Source: G963663775 sp963664255 (GTDB lineage Bacteria; Bacillota; Clostridia; Oscillospirales; Butyricicoccaceae). From it: DNA of 64,000 nucleotides. Position numbers and translations under genes: made by a program. The first letter of the stretch is position 1. The number at the start of each line of letters is the position of its first letter. The notes under the pieces were generated by a model, which saw only the letters and a list, made by a program, of their open reading frames with translations, did no database searches and was not told the origin of the DNA. Positions 33,855 through 42,917 of this stretch are shown in pieces. The DNA lies in the NCBI GenBank assembly GCA_963664255.1, contig OY760938.1, positions 1,364,001 through 1,428,000 of the forward strand. The letters are read 5' to 3'.

Positions 33855-35315
33855 ATGAAGCAGCTAACAAAAAACATTCTGCTTGCAGCGCTTGGCAGCA
33901 CCATCCTTGCCAGCCAAGCCTTTGCGGCAGAGGACATCTCCTTTTACGCCGGAACTGCGGTGCCATCTTATGAAGATGGCACCCTAGCCGCGGCAAGCTT
34001 CAACCAGCCCTATGGACTGGCGGTGGACAGCAACGGCACGGTGTTCGTTGCGGATACCTATAACAACTGTATCCGCAAAATCAGCGCCGGACAGGTCAGC
34101 ACCTATGCTGGCATTTCCGGCATCCATGATTTGATGGGCTTCCCCATCGGTGGCTTGCAGGATGGTACTGCTGGGGAGGCATACTTTGACAAGCCGCGCG
34201 ATTTGGCAATCGATGCGAATGGGGACATCATTGTGGCAGATACCAACAATCACGCCATCCGCAAAATTCATAACAACACGGTTTCGACCCTTGCAGGGAA
34301 TGGCACCGCAGGTGACGTGGATGGTGCTGGAAATCTGGCGCGATTCCATCTGCCGTCCAGCATTGCCATCGATTCTGCGAACCAAATCTATGTGGCAGAT
34401 ACGCTCAACAACGCCATCCGTGTGATTGACGCCAACGGGAAGGTATCCACCTTGGCACTCACCTCGTCCTCGGACACGTATGATTACAGCCTTTTGAATG
34501 AACCGAGCAGCATTCGGTTCACCGCAGACGGCACGCTGTACATTGTTGACAGCGGCAATCAACTGCTGAAAAAGGTTATAGATGGCGTTGTGTATCCTGT
34601 TGCAGGTGTGACCTATGCAACCAATAGCACGGGATATGTCGATGGGGATTATGTGGACGGTACGCTTGACACTGCCATGTTTAATTTCCCCAAAGGCATC
34701 TGCGTGCTGGACAATGGATTGATTTTTGTTGCCGACACATGGAATCATTGCATCCGGCTAATTAAGCCAGACCACACCGTCACAACCTTTGCCGGCACCA
34801 ACGAAGCAGGAAACACGATTAGCAGCCTGACAGACAGCCGCTTCAACGCCCCCAGTGCCCTGACATATGCAGATGGTGCGCTGTTGGTCTCTGATATGTG
34901 GAACAACTGCATTAAGCAGATTCCGCTGAAATATGGCAACCCGATATTTGATTTGGACAGTGCATTTGTTTCCAAAGACATCGACTTTTCCTCTAGAAAT
35001 CCTGCGATTGTCAATGTTGCAGTAAATCATCAGCTGATTGATTTTGCCGATGTCACGACGTTGAATATCGATGGAAAGACCTATTTCCCCATTCGTGCCA
35101 TTGCCGAAGCCTTGGGGGCAGACGTAGCATTTGACAGCGATTCTCGGACGATTCAAATCACCTATCGCGGTCGCGTGGTTACTTATGCCTTGGACAATAC
35201 ACCCCTGCAAATCGTAGGCAATCGCTCCCTCCTCCATATCCGCACATTGGCAAGTGACATGGGCTTTTTCGTCAGCTGGAATGCGGCATATAACACGGTG
35301 GTTATCACGGATTAA
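33855..35315 (+). CDS. Exported NHL-repeat protein with stalk domain
   Basis: A 486-residue exported protein. The signal peptide ends near AFAAED (about 23). Residues 35-370 are six or so NHL beta-propeller blades (FNQPYGLAVDSNGTVFVADT, NNCIRKI, FDKPRDLAIDANGDIIVADT, FNFPKGICVLDNGLIFVADT), a protein-binding propeller. The last about 90 residues are a stalk/copper amine oxidase N-like domain (YFPIRAIAEALGADVAF, TIQITYRG). GAGGG precedes the start at 33855; an in-frame ATG at 33795 overlaps the previous gene and has no signal peptide. It closes the GAF/HD-GYP-CHASE2-FecR operon, 22 bases after the FecR gene. Confidence 0.88.
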   Translation: MKQLTKNILLAALGSTILASQAFAAEDISFYAGTAVPSYEDGTLAAASFNQPYGLAVDSNGTVFVADTYNNCIRKISAGQVSTYAGISGIHDLMGFPIGGLQDGTAGEAYFDKPRDLAIDANGDIIVADTNNHAIRKIHNNTVSTLAGNGTAGDVDGAGNLARFHLPSSIAIDSANQIYVADTLNNAIRVIDANGKVSTLALTSSSDTYDYSLLNEPSSIRFTADGTLYIVDSGNQLLKKVIDGVVYPVAGVTYATNSTGYVDGDYVDGTLDTAMFNFPKGICVLDNGLIFVADTWNHCIRLIKPDHTVTTFAGTNEAGNTISSLTDSRFNAPSALTYADGALLVSDMWNNCIKQIPLKYGNPIFDLDSAFVSKDIDFSSRNPAIVNVAVNHQLIDFADVTTLNIDGKTYFPIRAIAEALGADVAFDSDSRTIQITYRGRVVTYALDNTPLQIVGNRSLLHIRTLASDMGFFVSWNAAYNTVVITD

Positions 35316-35368
35316 CCGCGAGCTTCTCTGTTGGTGTCTATACCAAACCGCCCAAACCCATACTATAG

Positions 35369-35402
35369 GGAGGCTGCGCCTTCGGCGCAGCCTCCACCCT
35401 TT
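35369..35402 (+). terminator. Terminator of the second-messenger/surface operon
   Basis: ggaggctgcgcc-ttc-ggcgcagcctcc, a perfect 12-bp stem with a short loop, followed by acccttttg. Confidence 0.85.
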
Positions 35403-35461
35403 TGAAACTCATCTTCCTTAGTATTGAAAAAGTAATTAGAATTATTTGTAAAGGATAGCGT

Positions 35462-36157
35462 ATGAATATCGAATTTTTATCGGTCTTTTTGCTTGCACAT
35501 TTTTTGGGTGACTTCGTGTTTCAAACGAACAAAATTGCGCGAATGAAAGAAGAAAATTTGCGGGGTGTTCTATATCATAGCAGTATCATTTTATTTTTTC
35601 AGGTCGCTCTTTTATCTGTCTATGGGGTTTATGGCATTCTCGCCGGTATCTTTAGCGCTATGACACATGTTGTCTTAGATGCAATCAAGCTGGTTGTAGG
35701 ACCGAAAATACGCAAAATCACGCTTGCGTATTTTTTACTAGACCAGTGCCTTCACATCGCCATCATATCTGTCCTTGCAGCCGTTTTTCGTCCCGCCGCA
35801 GTTCTGCCTGCCTCTTTGGCGCTGCTCGTCAAATACATATTGTTCTGCATAATTTTCACGTATATTGTGACGGTCATGTGCAAAATGCTGCTGCGTGATT
35901 GGTTTGTAAGTATTCGCAGTACGCCGTTCTTCCTGCATCGCGAGCGGATGCAGGATGGGGTTTTTTCCCTCCTGCTATTCCTCGTCATGATGCTGCAAAC
36001 CCTACCAGCCCTGCTCGCAGTGCTACTGCTTGCTTTGGTTTACCTTGTCACACAGCGAAAGCAATATCCGTATCCGCTGCCGATTGTTTTCCTAAAATGC
36101 AGCTTTTACGGCATACTCGGTTGGATTGGCAGTGCAGCATTCTTACACGTTTTCTAA
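35462..36157 (+). CDS. DUF3307 membrane protein
   Basis: A 231-residue polytopic membrane protein. Its N-terminus LLAHFLGDFVFQTNKIARMK, and the later HVVLDAIK and FLLDQCLHIAI, match the DUF3307 family, which keeps histidine and aspartate residues inside membrane helices. The biochemical role of the family is not known. It is separate from the preceding operon (terminator between) and is followed 77 bases later by a coat-protein gene. Confidence 0.8.
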   Translation: MNIEFLSVFLLAHFLGDFVFQTNKIARMKEENLRGVLYHSSIILFFQVALLSVYGVYGILAGIFSAMTHVVLDAIKLVVGPKIRKITLAYFLLDQCLHIAIISVLAAVFRPAAVLPASLALLVKYILFCIIFTYIVTVMCKMLLRDWFVSIRSTPFFLHRERMQDGVFSLLLFLVMMLQTLPALLAVLLLALVYLVTQRKQYPYPLPIVFLKCSFYGILGWIGSAAFLHVF

Positions 36158-36234
36158 GCATCTGTGCGACATTTTTGGGGATGCCTGCATATTTTCATGT
36201 CTCTCTGCACATGCTACCATACGAGGTGAAAAAT

Positions 36235-36696
36235 ATGCAATTAAGCCAAAAAGAAATGACCCTTTTGCAGGATTTAAAAACACAGGAGCAGTTGTGTATC
36301 GAAAAGTATACGAATGCCGCAACCACTGCCTGTGACCCGCAGCTGCAGACTTTGTTTTCTTCGATTGGGCAGACGGAGCAGCAGCATCTGCATACGCTGA
36401 ACCAAATCACAGAGGGCATTGTTCCACAGATTTCCGGACAGCAGCAGACGCCACAGCAACCAGCAAAACAAACGCAACCAGCCACTCCTATGGACAGTGC
36501 CACCCGCAAAAAAGACAAATTCTTGTGCGTTGATGCGTTGTCTATGGAAAAGCACGTTTCCTCTGTGTATGACACCAGTATTTTTGAATTCAAAGAGCCA
36601 AAGGTGCGGGATGCGCTCAACCACATTCAGAAAGAAGAGCAGCAGCATGGTGAGCAGCTGTATGCCTATATGCATCAGAATGGTATGTACAGCTAG
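36235..36696 (+). CDS. CotF-like spore coat protein
   Basis: A 153-residue protein of the CotF family with a ferritin-like helical hairpin fold. The first half (KEMTLLQDLKTQEQLCIEKYTNAA, LFSSIGQTEQQHLHTLNQI) and second half (DALSMEKHVSSVYDTSIFEF, ALNHIQKEEQQHGEQLYAYM) are two similar modules separated by a Gln/Pro-rich linker. GAGGTG precedes the ATG at 36235; longer in-frame extensions overlap the DUF3307 gene and are not supported. It implies a spore-forming host. Confidence 0.85.
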   Translation: MQLSQKEMTLLQDLKTQEQLCIEKYTNAATTACDPQLQTLFSSIGQTEQQHLHTLNQITEGIVPQISGQQQTPQQPAKQTQPATPMDSATRKKDKFLCVDALSMEKHVSSVYDTSIFEFKEPKVRDALNHIQKEEQQHGEQLYAYMHQNGMYS

Positions 36697-36720
36697 TTTT
36701 GTCGTTCATAGAAAAATAGC

Positions 36721-36773
36721 AACGCCGTCCCCGTATGCAAGTGCACTACTTGCATACGGGGACGGCGTTTTAC
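36721..36773. terminator. Bidirectional terminator between CotF and CheV genes
   Basis: A 22-bp perfect stem (36721-36742 with 36748-36769) around a 5-nt loop, followed by ttttac. It serves the two convergent genes. Confidence 0.9.
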
Positions 36774-36794
36774 GTCACACACATGGCATAACCT

Positions 36795-37721
36795 TTATCG
36801 ACTTGTCAAATCGTCAATGATGGAAACCAGTCTTTCCACTTCTGGCTTTGTAATTTGTGCATCAGCACCCAATGATTTTCCTTTTTCACGCATTTCATCG
36901 TTAATCAATGAAGAAAACAGAATCAGCGGGATTTCTTTCAGCACTTTATCTTCCTTCACAAGCTTGGTCAATCGATGTCCATCCATTTGCGGCATTTCAA
37001 TGTCGGAAATAATGCAGGCAACATGCGTTTTCACATCATCGCCAGAGGACTTGGCTTCCACCAGATAATCCCATGCCTCTTGCCCATTTTCCGTCTTGAC
37101 GGTGCTGGTATACCCTGCCCTGTGCAAGCTTTCCACAATCAGCTTGGAGAGCAAACGCGAATCTTCTGCAATCAAAATAGTTTTATTAATCACACCTCGA
37201 TGCCCATACCGATCCACCGAAGACAGCTGTATGCTAGATTCTGGGCTGATTTCTGCAATGATTTTTTCAAAATCCAAAATTGTAATCAATTTATTCTGAT
37301 AGGATGCAATTCCCGTGGCAATGCCATCATTGCCACCATAAATGGCCTTATCTGGCTTTTTGATTTCCTTCCATGAAATACGGTCAATGCCTACCACGGT
37401 TTCTACATGAAAGGCAAAGCTTAAATTGTTGAAATGGGTAATGATAAAAATATCATGTCCACTTCTTTCATATGCCGGTAAATTCAAATATTGCCCCAAA
37501 TCAATGACGGTTATGACTTCATCTCTCGGCTTAAAAACACCCTCTACGACAGGATGTGCATTGGGCATATATTTCACCTGCTGCGCCATCATGATTTCCC
37601 GCACTTTGGCAACATTGATACCAAAAAGATGTCCTGAAATGGTAAACTCCATAATTTCAAGCTCATTTGTGCCAGATTCTAAAAGAATCTTTGTTTGGTT
37701 TGCATTTTGCGCGATTGCCAC
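36795..37721 (-). CDS. cheV: CheV-type chemotaxis coupling protein (CheW-receiver fusion)
   Basis: A 308-residue protein. Residues 20-155 form a CheW-like coupling domain (LFGINVAKVREIMM, GVFKPRDEVITVIDLGQYL). Residues 180-305 form a receiver domain (ILIAEDSRLL, phospho-acceptor Asp in CIISDIEMPQMDG, lysine in QITKPE). It links chemoreceptors to CheA and adapts by phosphorylation. I start at GTG 37721, which has a GGGGGG ribosome-binding site 8 bases upstream; the ATG at 37742 would overlap that site. The 5' leader is about 260 bases long. Confidence 0.93.
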   Translation of the reverse strand: MAIAQNANQTKILLESGTNELEIMEFTISGHLFGINVAKVREIMMAQQVKYMPNAHPVVEGVFKPRDEVITVIDLGQYLNLPAYERSGHDIFIITHFNNLSFAFHVETVVGIDRISWKEIKKPDKAIYGGNDGIATGIASYQNKLITILDFEKIIAEISPESSIQLSSVDRYGHRGVINKTILIAEDSRLLSKLIVESLHRAGYTSTVKTENGQEAWDYLVEAKSSGDDVKTHVACIISDIEMPQMDGHRLTKLVKEDKVLKEIPLILFSSLINDEMREKGKSLGADAQITKPEVERLVSIIDDLTSR

Positions 37722-37987
37722 TGCTATTCCCCCCATTTTCATTGATTCTAATTACATACCTATGGTGTAATGACATTCATACACGCATATGGTTTCTATC
37801 ATCTTAAAAGTTATCTCTTATTATTATATAGAAATTTACAGAAGAAAGATACTGTTTTTTTGTAAATCTTTCTATGGAATCATTGGTTAATCTTGCTATT
37901 CTGCGCCGATTGTTTGCTTTTACGCATTCGCTTATGCAACGTACCTATCTGCACTGCAATCCGTTCTATTCGCGGTCTTCTTGCTTT

Positions 37988-38016
37988 ATTGTACCGCAAA
38001 TTGTTTTATTTTTCAA
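37988..38016 (-). promoter_or_regulatory. Promoter of cheV
   Basis: Minus strand TTGAAA (38016-38011), 17-bp spacer, TACAAT (37993-37988). Between it and cheV lie about 260 bases with one agaaagat/atctttct hairpin (about 37842-37872) and no gene. Confidence 0.6.
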
Positions 38017-38057
38017 TATATTACTAAAATTTATCTGAAAAATCGCTCTTCCCCGAC

Positions 38058-38095
38058 AAAAATTGCGCTCCGTGTGAAAACGGAGCGCAATTTTT
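38058..38095 (-). terminator. Terminator of serS
   Basis: A 15-bp perfect stem (aaaaattgcgctccg at 38058-38072 with 38081-38095) with a flanking T-run on the minus strand. Confidence 0.9.
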
Positions 38096-38131
38096 CAAAC
38101 GCATTTTAGCAGCAGTAATAAAAATACTTGC

Positions 38132-39412
38132 TTACTTGATAGCATCCACACCCATATATGGACGCAAAGCTTCCGGAATGGTTACGCTGCCATCCACATT
38201 CTGATAATTCTCCAAAATTGCTGCCACAGTTCGACCAACCGCAACGCCAGAACCGTTCAGTGTATGGGCATATTGGGGCTTGCCTGCTGCATCCCGACAG
38301 CGAATATTTGCACGCCGCGCCTGATAATCCAAGAAGTTAGAGCACGAAGAAATTTCCACATATCGATTGTAGGACGGCATCCAAACCTCAATATCATAGG
38401 TGAAGGCCGCGGAGAATCCAATATCACCTGTGCAGAGGCACACCACACGATAAGGCAGCCCCAATCCCTGCAAGACACGTTCTGCTTCGTTCGTCAGCTT
38501 TTCTAATTGATTCCAAGAATCTTCTGGAGCTGCAAAATTGACCAATTCTACTTTGTTAAACTGATGTTGGCGAATCAATCCGCGCGCATCTCGTCCTGCA
38601 GCACCTGCTTCTCGGCGGAAGCAAGCAGAATATGCTGTATATCGAACCGGCAATGCTTCATTGGAAATAATTTCATCACGATACATATTGGTGACCGGCA
38701 CTTCTGCGGTCGGAATTAAATATAAATCGTTGTCTTCTCTTCCCAACTGATACATTTGCTCTGAAAATTTGGGTAATTGACCGGTTCCAGTCATAGAGGC
38801 GCTATTGGCAATGAACGGAGGCAAAATTTCTGTATAGCCGCCCTGCTCATCGCTATGTGTATCCAGAAAGTAGCTGATGATAGCACGTTCTAATCGTGCA
38901 CCCAATCCGCGATAGAAATGAAATCTGGAGCCAGTTACTTTTCCGGCAACATCTGGAAGCAATACGCCCAAATCACCTCCAATATCCCAGTGTGGTTTTG
39001 GTTCAAAATCAAATTGAACGGGCTCCCCCCATCTGCGAATTTCTGGATTCGCTGCATCATCTGCACCTGCCGGCACTTCGTCTGCCGGAACATTCGGCAC
39101 AATGAGCAGCACATCCTGCAATTCCGCTTCTACCACGGTGCGATCTGCATCCAGTTGCTTGACATCTTCAGATAATTTTTTCATTTCTGCCATAATTGCA
39201 GCGGTATCTTCTCCTGCCTTTTTCATCTGCGGAATCTGCTTGGACACCTTATTTTGTTGCGCCTTCATGCCTTCCACTTTTGCAATAATCTCTTTTCGCT
39301 TATCATCCAGTGCAAGAATCTGGTCAATTTCTATATCATAACTTTTCCCACGAAGTGCAAGGCGTTTCTTGCACTTCTCGGTGTTTTCTCGAATCATTTT
39401 AACGTCTAACAT
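38132..39412 (-). CDS. serS: Seryl-tRNA synthetase
   Basis: A 426-residue class II aminoacyl-tRNA synthetase of normal length. Residues 1-110 form the N-terminal coiled-coil arm (DKRKEIIAKVEGMKAQQNKV, KKLSEDVKQLDADRTVVEAEL) that grips the long arm of tRNA-Ser. Motif 2 (SACFRREAGAAGRDARGLIRQHQFNKVE) and motif 3 (NGSGVAVGRTVAAILENYQ) are intact. It closes the parA-parB-membrane protein-serS run of leftward genes. Confidence 0.97.
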   Translation of the reverse strand: MLDVKMIRENTEKCKKRLALRGKSYDIEIDQILALDDKRKEIIAKVEGMKAQQNKVSKQIPQMKKAGEDTAAIMAEMKKLSEDVKQLDADRTVVEAELQDVLLIVPNVPADEVPAGADDAANPEIRRWGEPVQFDFEPKPHWDIGGDLGVLLPDVAGKVTGSRFHFYRGLGARLERAIISYFLDTHSDEQGGYTEILPPFIANSASMTGTGQLPKFSEQMYQLGREDNDLYLIPTAEVPVTNMYRDEIISNEALPVRYTAYSACFRREAGAAGRDARGLIRQHQFNKVELVNFAAPEDSWNQLEKLTNEAERVLQGLGLPYRVVCLCTGDIGFSAAFTYDIEVWMPSYNRYVEISSCSNFLDYQARRANIRCRDAAGKPQYAHTLNGSGVAVGRTVAAILENYQNVDGSVTIPEALRPYMGVDAIK

Positions 39413-39432
39413 TTGTCTTACCCCTTATACTC

Positions 39433-40005
39433 TTAATTTGCTCCGTTTGTAACCTGTAAGCTGGTCTGATATTGTAGGAATTCTTGTGCATTGCTGCCCA
39501 ATAAAACCGGCTGTTCTGCCTGTGCACCCGTTAAACGTTCTACACCATAGGCTGTAATCATTTTGTCCATCAACTCTTTTGCGGTTGCCGTATCATGATT
39601 TCCCAATGCACGTCGCACTTGCTGTAACGCGTCCAATGCCAAATACCGCTCTCGCAGCAGCTTCACTTGCGCCAAAACCTCTTCATCCGCTTCTTTCTGC
39701 TGCAAACCGATGCCATCTGTCAACTGCATCAGTTCCTCCAAAAGCTCATCTTGTTCGGCAATCGTTTTAGATTGTTCTTCCACTGTTGCTTGTAAAACAT
39801 TCATCTTTTGGGTTGCACCTTGTGCAACGCTGGTTTGCTGCGACAATTCATCGTTCATTGCCTGCAGTTGCTTTCCAGCGCGCACCTGTGTTAAATAGCT
39901 CAGCAAAATCAAAACCAAAGCAATGGAAAACAATCCTACAATATAGACTGACAAAAAGTGTTTGCTTTGCTTTTTGGTCGATTCCATTTTTTTCTCCTCT
40001 GCCAT
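39433..40005 (-). CDS. Membrane-anchored coiled-coil protein of unknown function
   Basis: A 190-residue protein that I do not recognise. A charged N-terminus is followed by one membrane helix (about 18-40, FLSVYIVGLFSIALVLILLSYL) and a coiled coil (about 44-125) and then a helical C-terminal region (ALGNHDTATAKELMDKM). The topology suggests a short cytoplasmic end and an extracellular coiled coil, like FtsL/DivIC-type proteins, though no such identity is shown. It sits between parB (54 bases) and serS (20 bases), where related genomes often carry another small membrane protein. Confidence 0.75.
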   Translation of the reverse strand: MAEEKKMESTKKQSKHFLSVYIVGLFSIALVLILLSYLTQVRAGKQLQAMNDELSQQTSVAQGATQKMNVLQATVEEQSKTIAEQDELLEELMQLTDGIGLQQKEADEEVLAQVKLLRERYLALDALQQVRRALGNHDTATAKELMDKMITAYGVERLTGAQAEQPVLLGSNAQEFLQYQTSLQVTNGAN

Positions 40006-40059
40006 TTGCTATACACACTCCTTCCCTTGCAGACTCTCTTTCATCTATTTCGTAGAATC

Positions 40060-40932
40060 TTATACATGTAATTCTTCCAGCGCTTCGCGCAACCGCTCTA
40101 AATCTTCATTTCCGTAGAACTCCAGTGATAACGTGCCATGTGTTTTAGTAATTTCTATCCTTACGCGTCTGCCCAATCGGCTTTCTAACTGTCGCTCCAA
40201 CTCTGACAGATAGTTGACTTCCTCTTGCTTTTCCTCCTGCTGCTGTTTCGGCGCACTATTCAAGCGTTTTGCTAACAACTCTGCCTGCCGTACACTCAAA
40301 CCTTCCATCTTTTGTGCTGCCTCTGCCCTTTTGGATTCATCATGAATGGATAAAACAGCTCGTGCGTGTCCACCGCTGATTTTCCCCTGTATCACGAGTT
40401 CTCTTGCAACGCTCTGCAAGGAAAGCAATCGCAGTGAATTTGCCACGGCACTTCTGGATTTTCCCACACGCTCTGCCACTTGGTCCTGTGTCAATCCATA
40501 CTGCTTGACCAATGTTTCATAGCCCTCTGCTTCTTCAATGGCATTGAGATCTTGCCGCTGTAAGTTTTCAATCAAAGCAATTTCCATTACTTCTTCATCT
40601 GAAACATCTAGTATCATCGCTGGAATTTCGGTCAAACCAGCATCTCGTGCTGCGCGCCAACGGCGCTCTCCTGCAATGATTTGATAAGACCCATGGCTGC
40701 TTTTACGAACGGTAATGGGTGTGACAACGCCATGCATACGAATGCTCTCTGTTAATTGCTGCATCAATTCCGCATCGAATGCTTTTCGTGGCTGCTCTTG
40801 ATTCGGTTCAACCAACTCCATCGCGAGTTTTAAAATGCTTTGGCTGTCTTGTTCCTGCTCTGAAAACCGTTCTTCTGCAAATAAGTCTGCAAGACCTCTT
40901 CCCAATCCGCTTTTATGAACCGCCTTTGCCAT
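40060..40932 (-). CDS. parB: Chromosome-partitioning protein ParB (Spo0J)
   Basis: A 290-residue ParB. N-terminal LGRGLADLF, the CTP-binding/ParB box (NQEQPRKAFD, GERRWRAARDAGL, ENLQRQDLNAIEEA), the helix-turn-helix (LTQDQVAERVGKSRSAVANSLR) that reads parS, and a C-terminal dimerisation domain (LERQLESRLGRRVRI) are present in order. It loads at parS, slides on DNA with CTP and partners with ParA. Two exact parS sites lie 900 bases to the right. It is 12 bases downstream of parA. Confidence 0.97.
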   Translation of the reverse strand: MAKAVHKSGLGRGLADLFAEERFSEQEQDSQSILKLAMELVEPNQEQPRKAFDAELMQQLTESIRMHGVVTPITVRKSSHGSYQIIAGERRWRAARDAGLTEIPAMILDVSDEEVMEIALIENLQRQDLNAIEEAEGYETLVKQYGLTQDQVAERVGKSRSAVANSLRLLSLQSVARELVIQGKISGGHARAVLSIHDESKRAEAAQKMEGLSVRQAELLAKRLNSAPKQQQEEKQEEVNYLSELERQLESRLGRRVRIEITKTHGTLSLEFYGNEDLERLREALEELHV

Positions 40933-40944
40933 TTTATCACCACC

Positions 40945-41709
40945 TTACTGATTGTTTTGACTTAAAAACTCTTCTGTAAGCTTCATATATGCTTCTGCAC
41001 CTCTGGAATAGCGGTCATATGCTGTAATCGGTTGCCCATGGCTTGGTGCTTCTGACAAACGAACATTGCGAGGCACAACTGTCGTATACACCTTTTTCCC
41101 GAAGTGTTTTTTAACCTCTTCTAAAACCTGCATCGACAAATTGGTTCTTCCATCAAACATCGTCAACAAAACACCTTCTAGTTTGATGGACTTATTCAAT
41201 CCCTTCTGCACATTACGAACCGTTCCCATAAGTTGGGTCAGTCCCTCTAATGCATAATATTCACATTGCAGCGGCACCAAAAAACTATCCGCTGCGCACA
41301 AACAATCCAATGTTAATAAACCCAATGACGGTGGGCAATCAATCAAAATATAATCATATCGGTCGCGTATGCGTTCCAACACCATTTTCAAGCGATATTC
41401 TCGGTCTTCCATTTGCACAAGATCCAATTCCGCACCAGCAAGATTTACATTTGCGCCTATCAAATCCACCCATTTTGTATGTTGAATAGCATCCTCCACG
41501 GAAATATCATCATTCACTACCAAATCATAAATTGTAATATCTAAAGTCCTTGGGTCTACTCCAAAACCAGAAGTTGCATTTCCCTGCGGGTCAAAATCGC
41601 ATAAAAGAACTTTTTTTCCTTTTTCACTCAACGAAGCTGCTAAATTTACAGCGGTTGTTGTCTTACCGACACCGCCTTTTTGATTTGCAAACGCAATTAT
41701 TTTGGCCAT
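40945..41709 (-). CDS. parA: Chromosome-partitioning ATPase ParA (Soj)
   Basis: A 254-residue deviant-Walker ATPase. The P-loop NQKGGVGKTTTAVNLA (about 9-24), the switch DFDPQGNATSGFG and YDYILIDCPPSLG are intact. The start at 41709 is preceded by GGGGGAA. It acts with ParB in origin segregation and in controlling DnaA. Confidence 0.97.
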   Translation of the reverse strand: MAKIIAFANQKGGVGKTTTAVNLAASLSEKGKKVLLCDFDPQGNATSGFGVDPRTLDITIYDLVVNDDISVEDAIQHTKWVDLIGANVNLAGAELDLVQMEDREYRLKMVLERIRDRYDYILIDCPPSLGLLTLDCLCAADSFLVPLQCEYYALEGLTQLMGTVRNVQKGLNKSIKLEGVLLTMFDGRTNLSMQVLEEVKKHFGKKVYTTVVPRNVRLSEAPSHGQPITAYDRYSRGAEAYMKLTEEFLSQNNQ

Positions 41710-41827
41710 ATTGATTTCCCCCACTTTCCAACAATCATACTTCTTTATTATAGCACGATTTGTAAGGGATGCAACGTAAATCCCTCAAATTTTCTTTGAA
41801 TCTACATTCTAGGAGTGAATACAAAAA

Positions 41828-41843
41828 TGTTTCACGTGAAACA
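41828..41843. promoter_or_regulatory. parS site 1
   Basis: tgtttcacgtgaaaca, an exact match to the bacterial parS consensus, between noc and parA. Confidence 0.95.
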
Positions 41844-41871
41844 TTTTCTGCGATTTTGTCATTCGCAAATT

Positions 41872-41887
41872 TGTTTCACGTGAAACA
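41872..41887. promoter_or_regulatory. parS site 2
   Basis: A second exact tgtttcacgtgaaaca, 44 bases from the first (about four helical turns). Confidence 0.95.
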
Positions 41888-41904
41888 TTTTCTATTTTGT
41901 CGTA

Positions 41905-42711
41905 TTATTGTTTCGCATGTGGAATGCTGATATGTACTGTCAATCCTTCTGCACGTTCTTCTCGTTCTACCTTGGCCTCCACGCCTGCATTTTGCATGAT
42001 ATTAACCGCTTTGTCTACCGTATTTAAGAAAAATCGTACATCTCGAATGAATCGTACGACATGGCGTTCCTTTGGTACCTCACCCCCATGCAGTAGCTTA
42101 TCTACATACTGTTCAGCGCGACTGACATTAAATTCATGTGCAATGATATAATCCGTTGCAGTGATTCTATCTTCCTCATTTGGCAGCCGAAGAATTGCAC
42201 GCGCATGACGTTCTGTTAAATTTCCATCCCGTATCATTTGGACGTTATGCGGAGAGAGCTTTAATAATCGCAGTTTATTTGCAACTGCACTTTGCGTTTT
42301 TCCAACTCGTTTTGCTGCCTCCTCCTGCGTTAATCCATGAGATTCAATGAGTCGCTTGAATCCCCATGCTTCTTCAAAAAAATCCAAATCACGCCGCTGC
42401 AAATTTTCCACCAAAGCGATTGCTGAACTCTCCTGTTCATTCGCACTCATTACAATGCATGGCACTTCCTGCAAGCCTGCCTGTTTCGCAGCACGCAATC
42501 GCCGTTCACCTGCAATCAGCTCATATCCCCCCGTTTCTATACGGCGCACAGTCAAAGGGTTTAGTACGCCATACTGACGGATACTCTGTGCCAGTTGTTG
42601 AATAGCATCGGCATCAAAGCATTTGCGCGGTTGGTTTGGATTTCTTACAATTTGATTGATACGGATTTTTTTGAGTGGTCTGTCGGTGCTGTTCAATAAA
42701 TTACTTAACAT
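41905..42711 (-). CDS. noc: Second ParB-family protein, Noc-like
   Basis: A 268-residue ParB paralogue. ParB box (NQPRKCFDADAIQQLAQSI, GERRLRAAKQAGL, ENLQRRDLDFFEEAWGF) and helix-turn-helix (LTQEEAAKRVGKTQSAVANKLR) are present. Its position between rsmG and parA is the classical place of noc, whose product protects the nucleoid from division and, in Bacillus, binds a site with CCCGGG at the centre rather than parS. A near-consensus Noc site lies at 52117. Noc identity rests on synteny; it could instead bind parS. Confidence 0.88.
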   Translation of the reverse strand: MLSNLLNSTDRPLKKIRINQIVRNPNQPRKCFDADAIQQLAQSIRQYGVLNPLTVRRIETGGYELIAGERRLRAAKQAGLQEVPCIVMSANEQESSAIALVENLQRRDLDFFEEAWGFKRLIESHGLTQEEAAKRVGKTQSAVANKLRLLKLSPHNVQMIRDGNLTERHARAILRLPNEEDRITATDYIIAHEFNVSRAEQYVDKLLHGGEVPKERHVVRFIRDVRFFLNTVDKAVNIMQNAGVEAKVEREERAEGLTVHISIPHAKQ

Positions 42712-42866
42712 CCGTAAAAAAACTCCTTCCTGCTATTTTTGATTCCCATAAGTATAGAGTATCATTTTTTCACTATCTGTAAAGTAAAATCGTCCGCATT
42801 CTGCGACAGCAATCTGTTAATTTTATGGCTTTTCAACCGAAAGTTGATGTTTCAGACATAAAAAAA

Positions 42867-42906
42867 GAGAAAATACCTTCATCAATTTTGAATCCTGTAT
42901 TTTCTC
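42867..42906 (-). terminator. Terminator of the mnmG-rsmG unit
   Basis: gagaaaatac (42867-42876) pairs with gtattttctc (42897-42906), with a T-run on the minus strand. Confidence 0.85.
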
Positions 42907-42917
42907 AAAGCAAGTAT

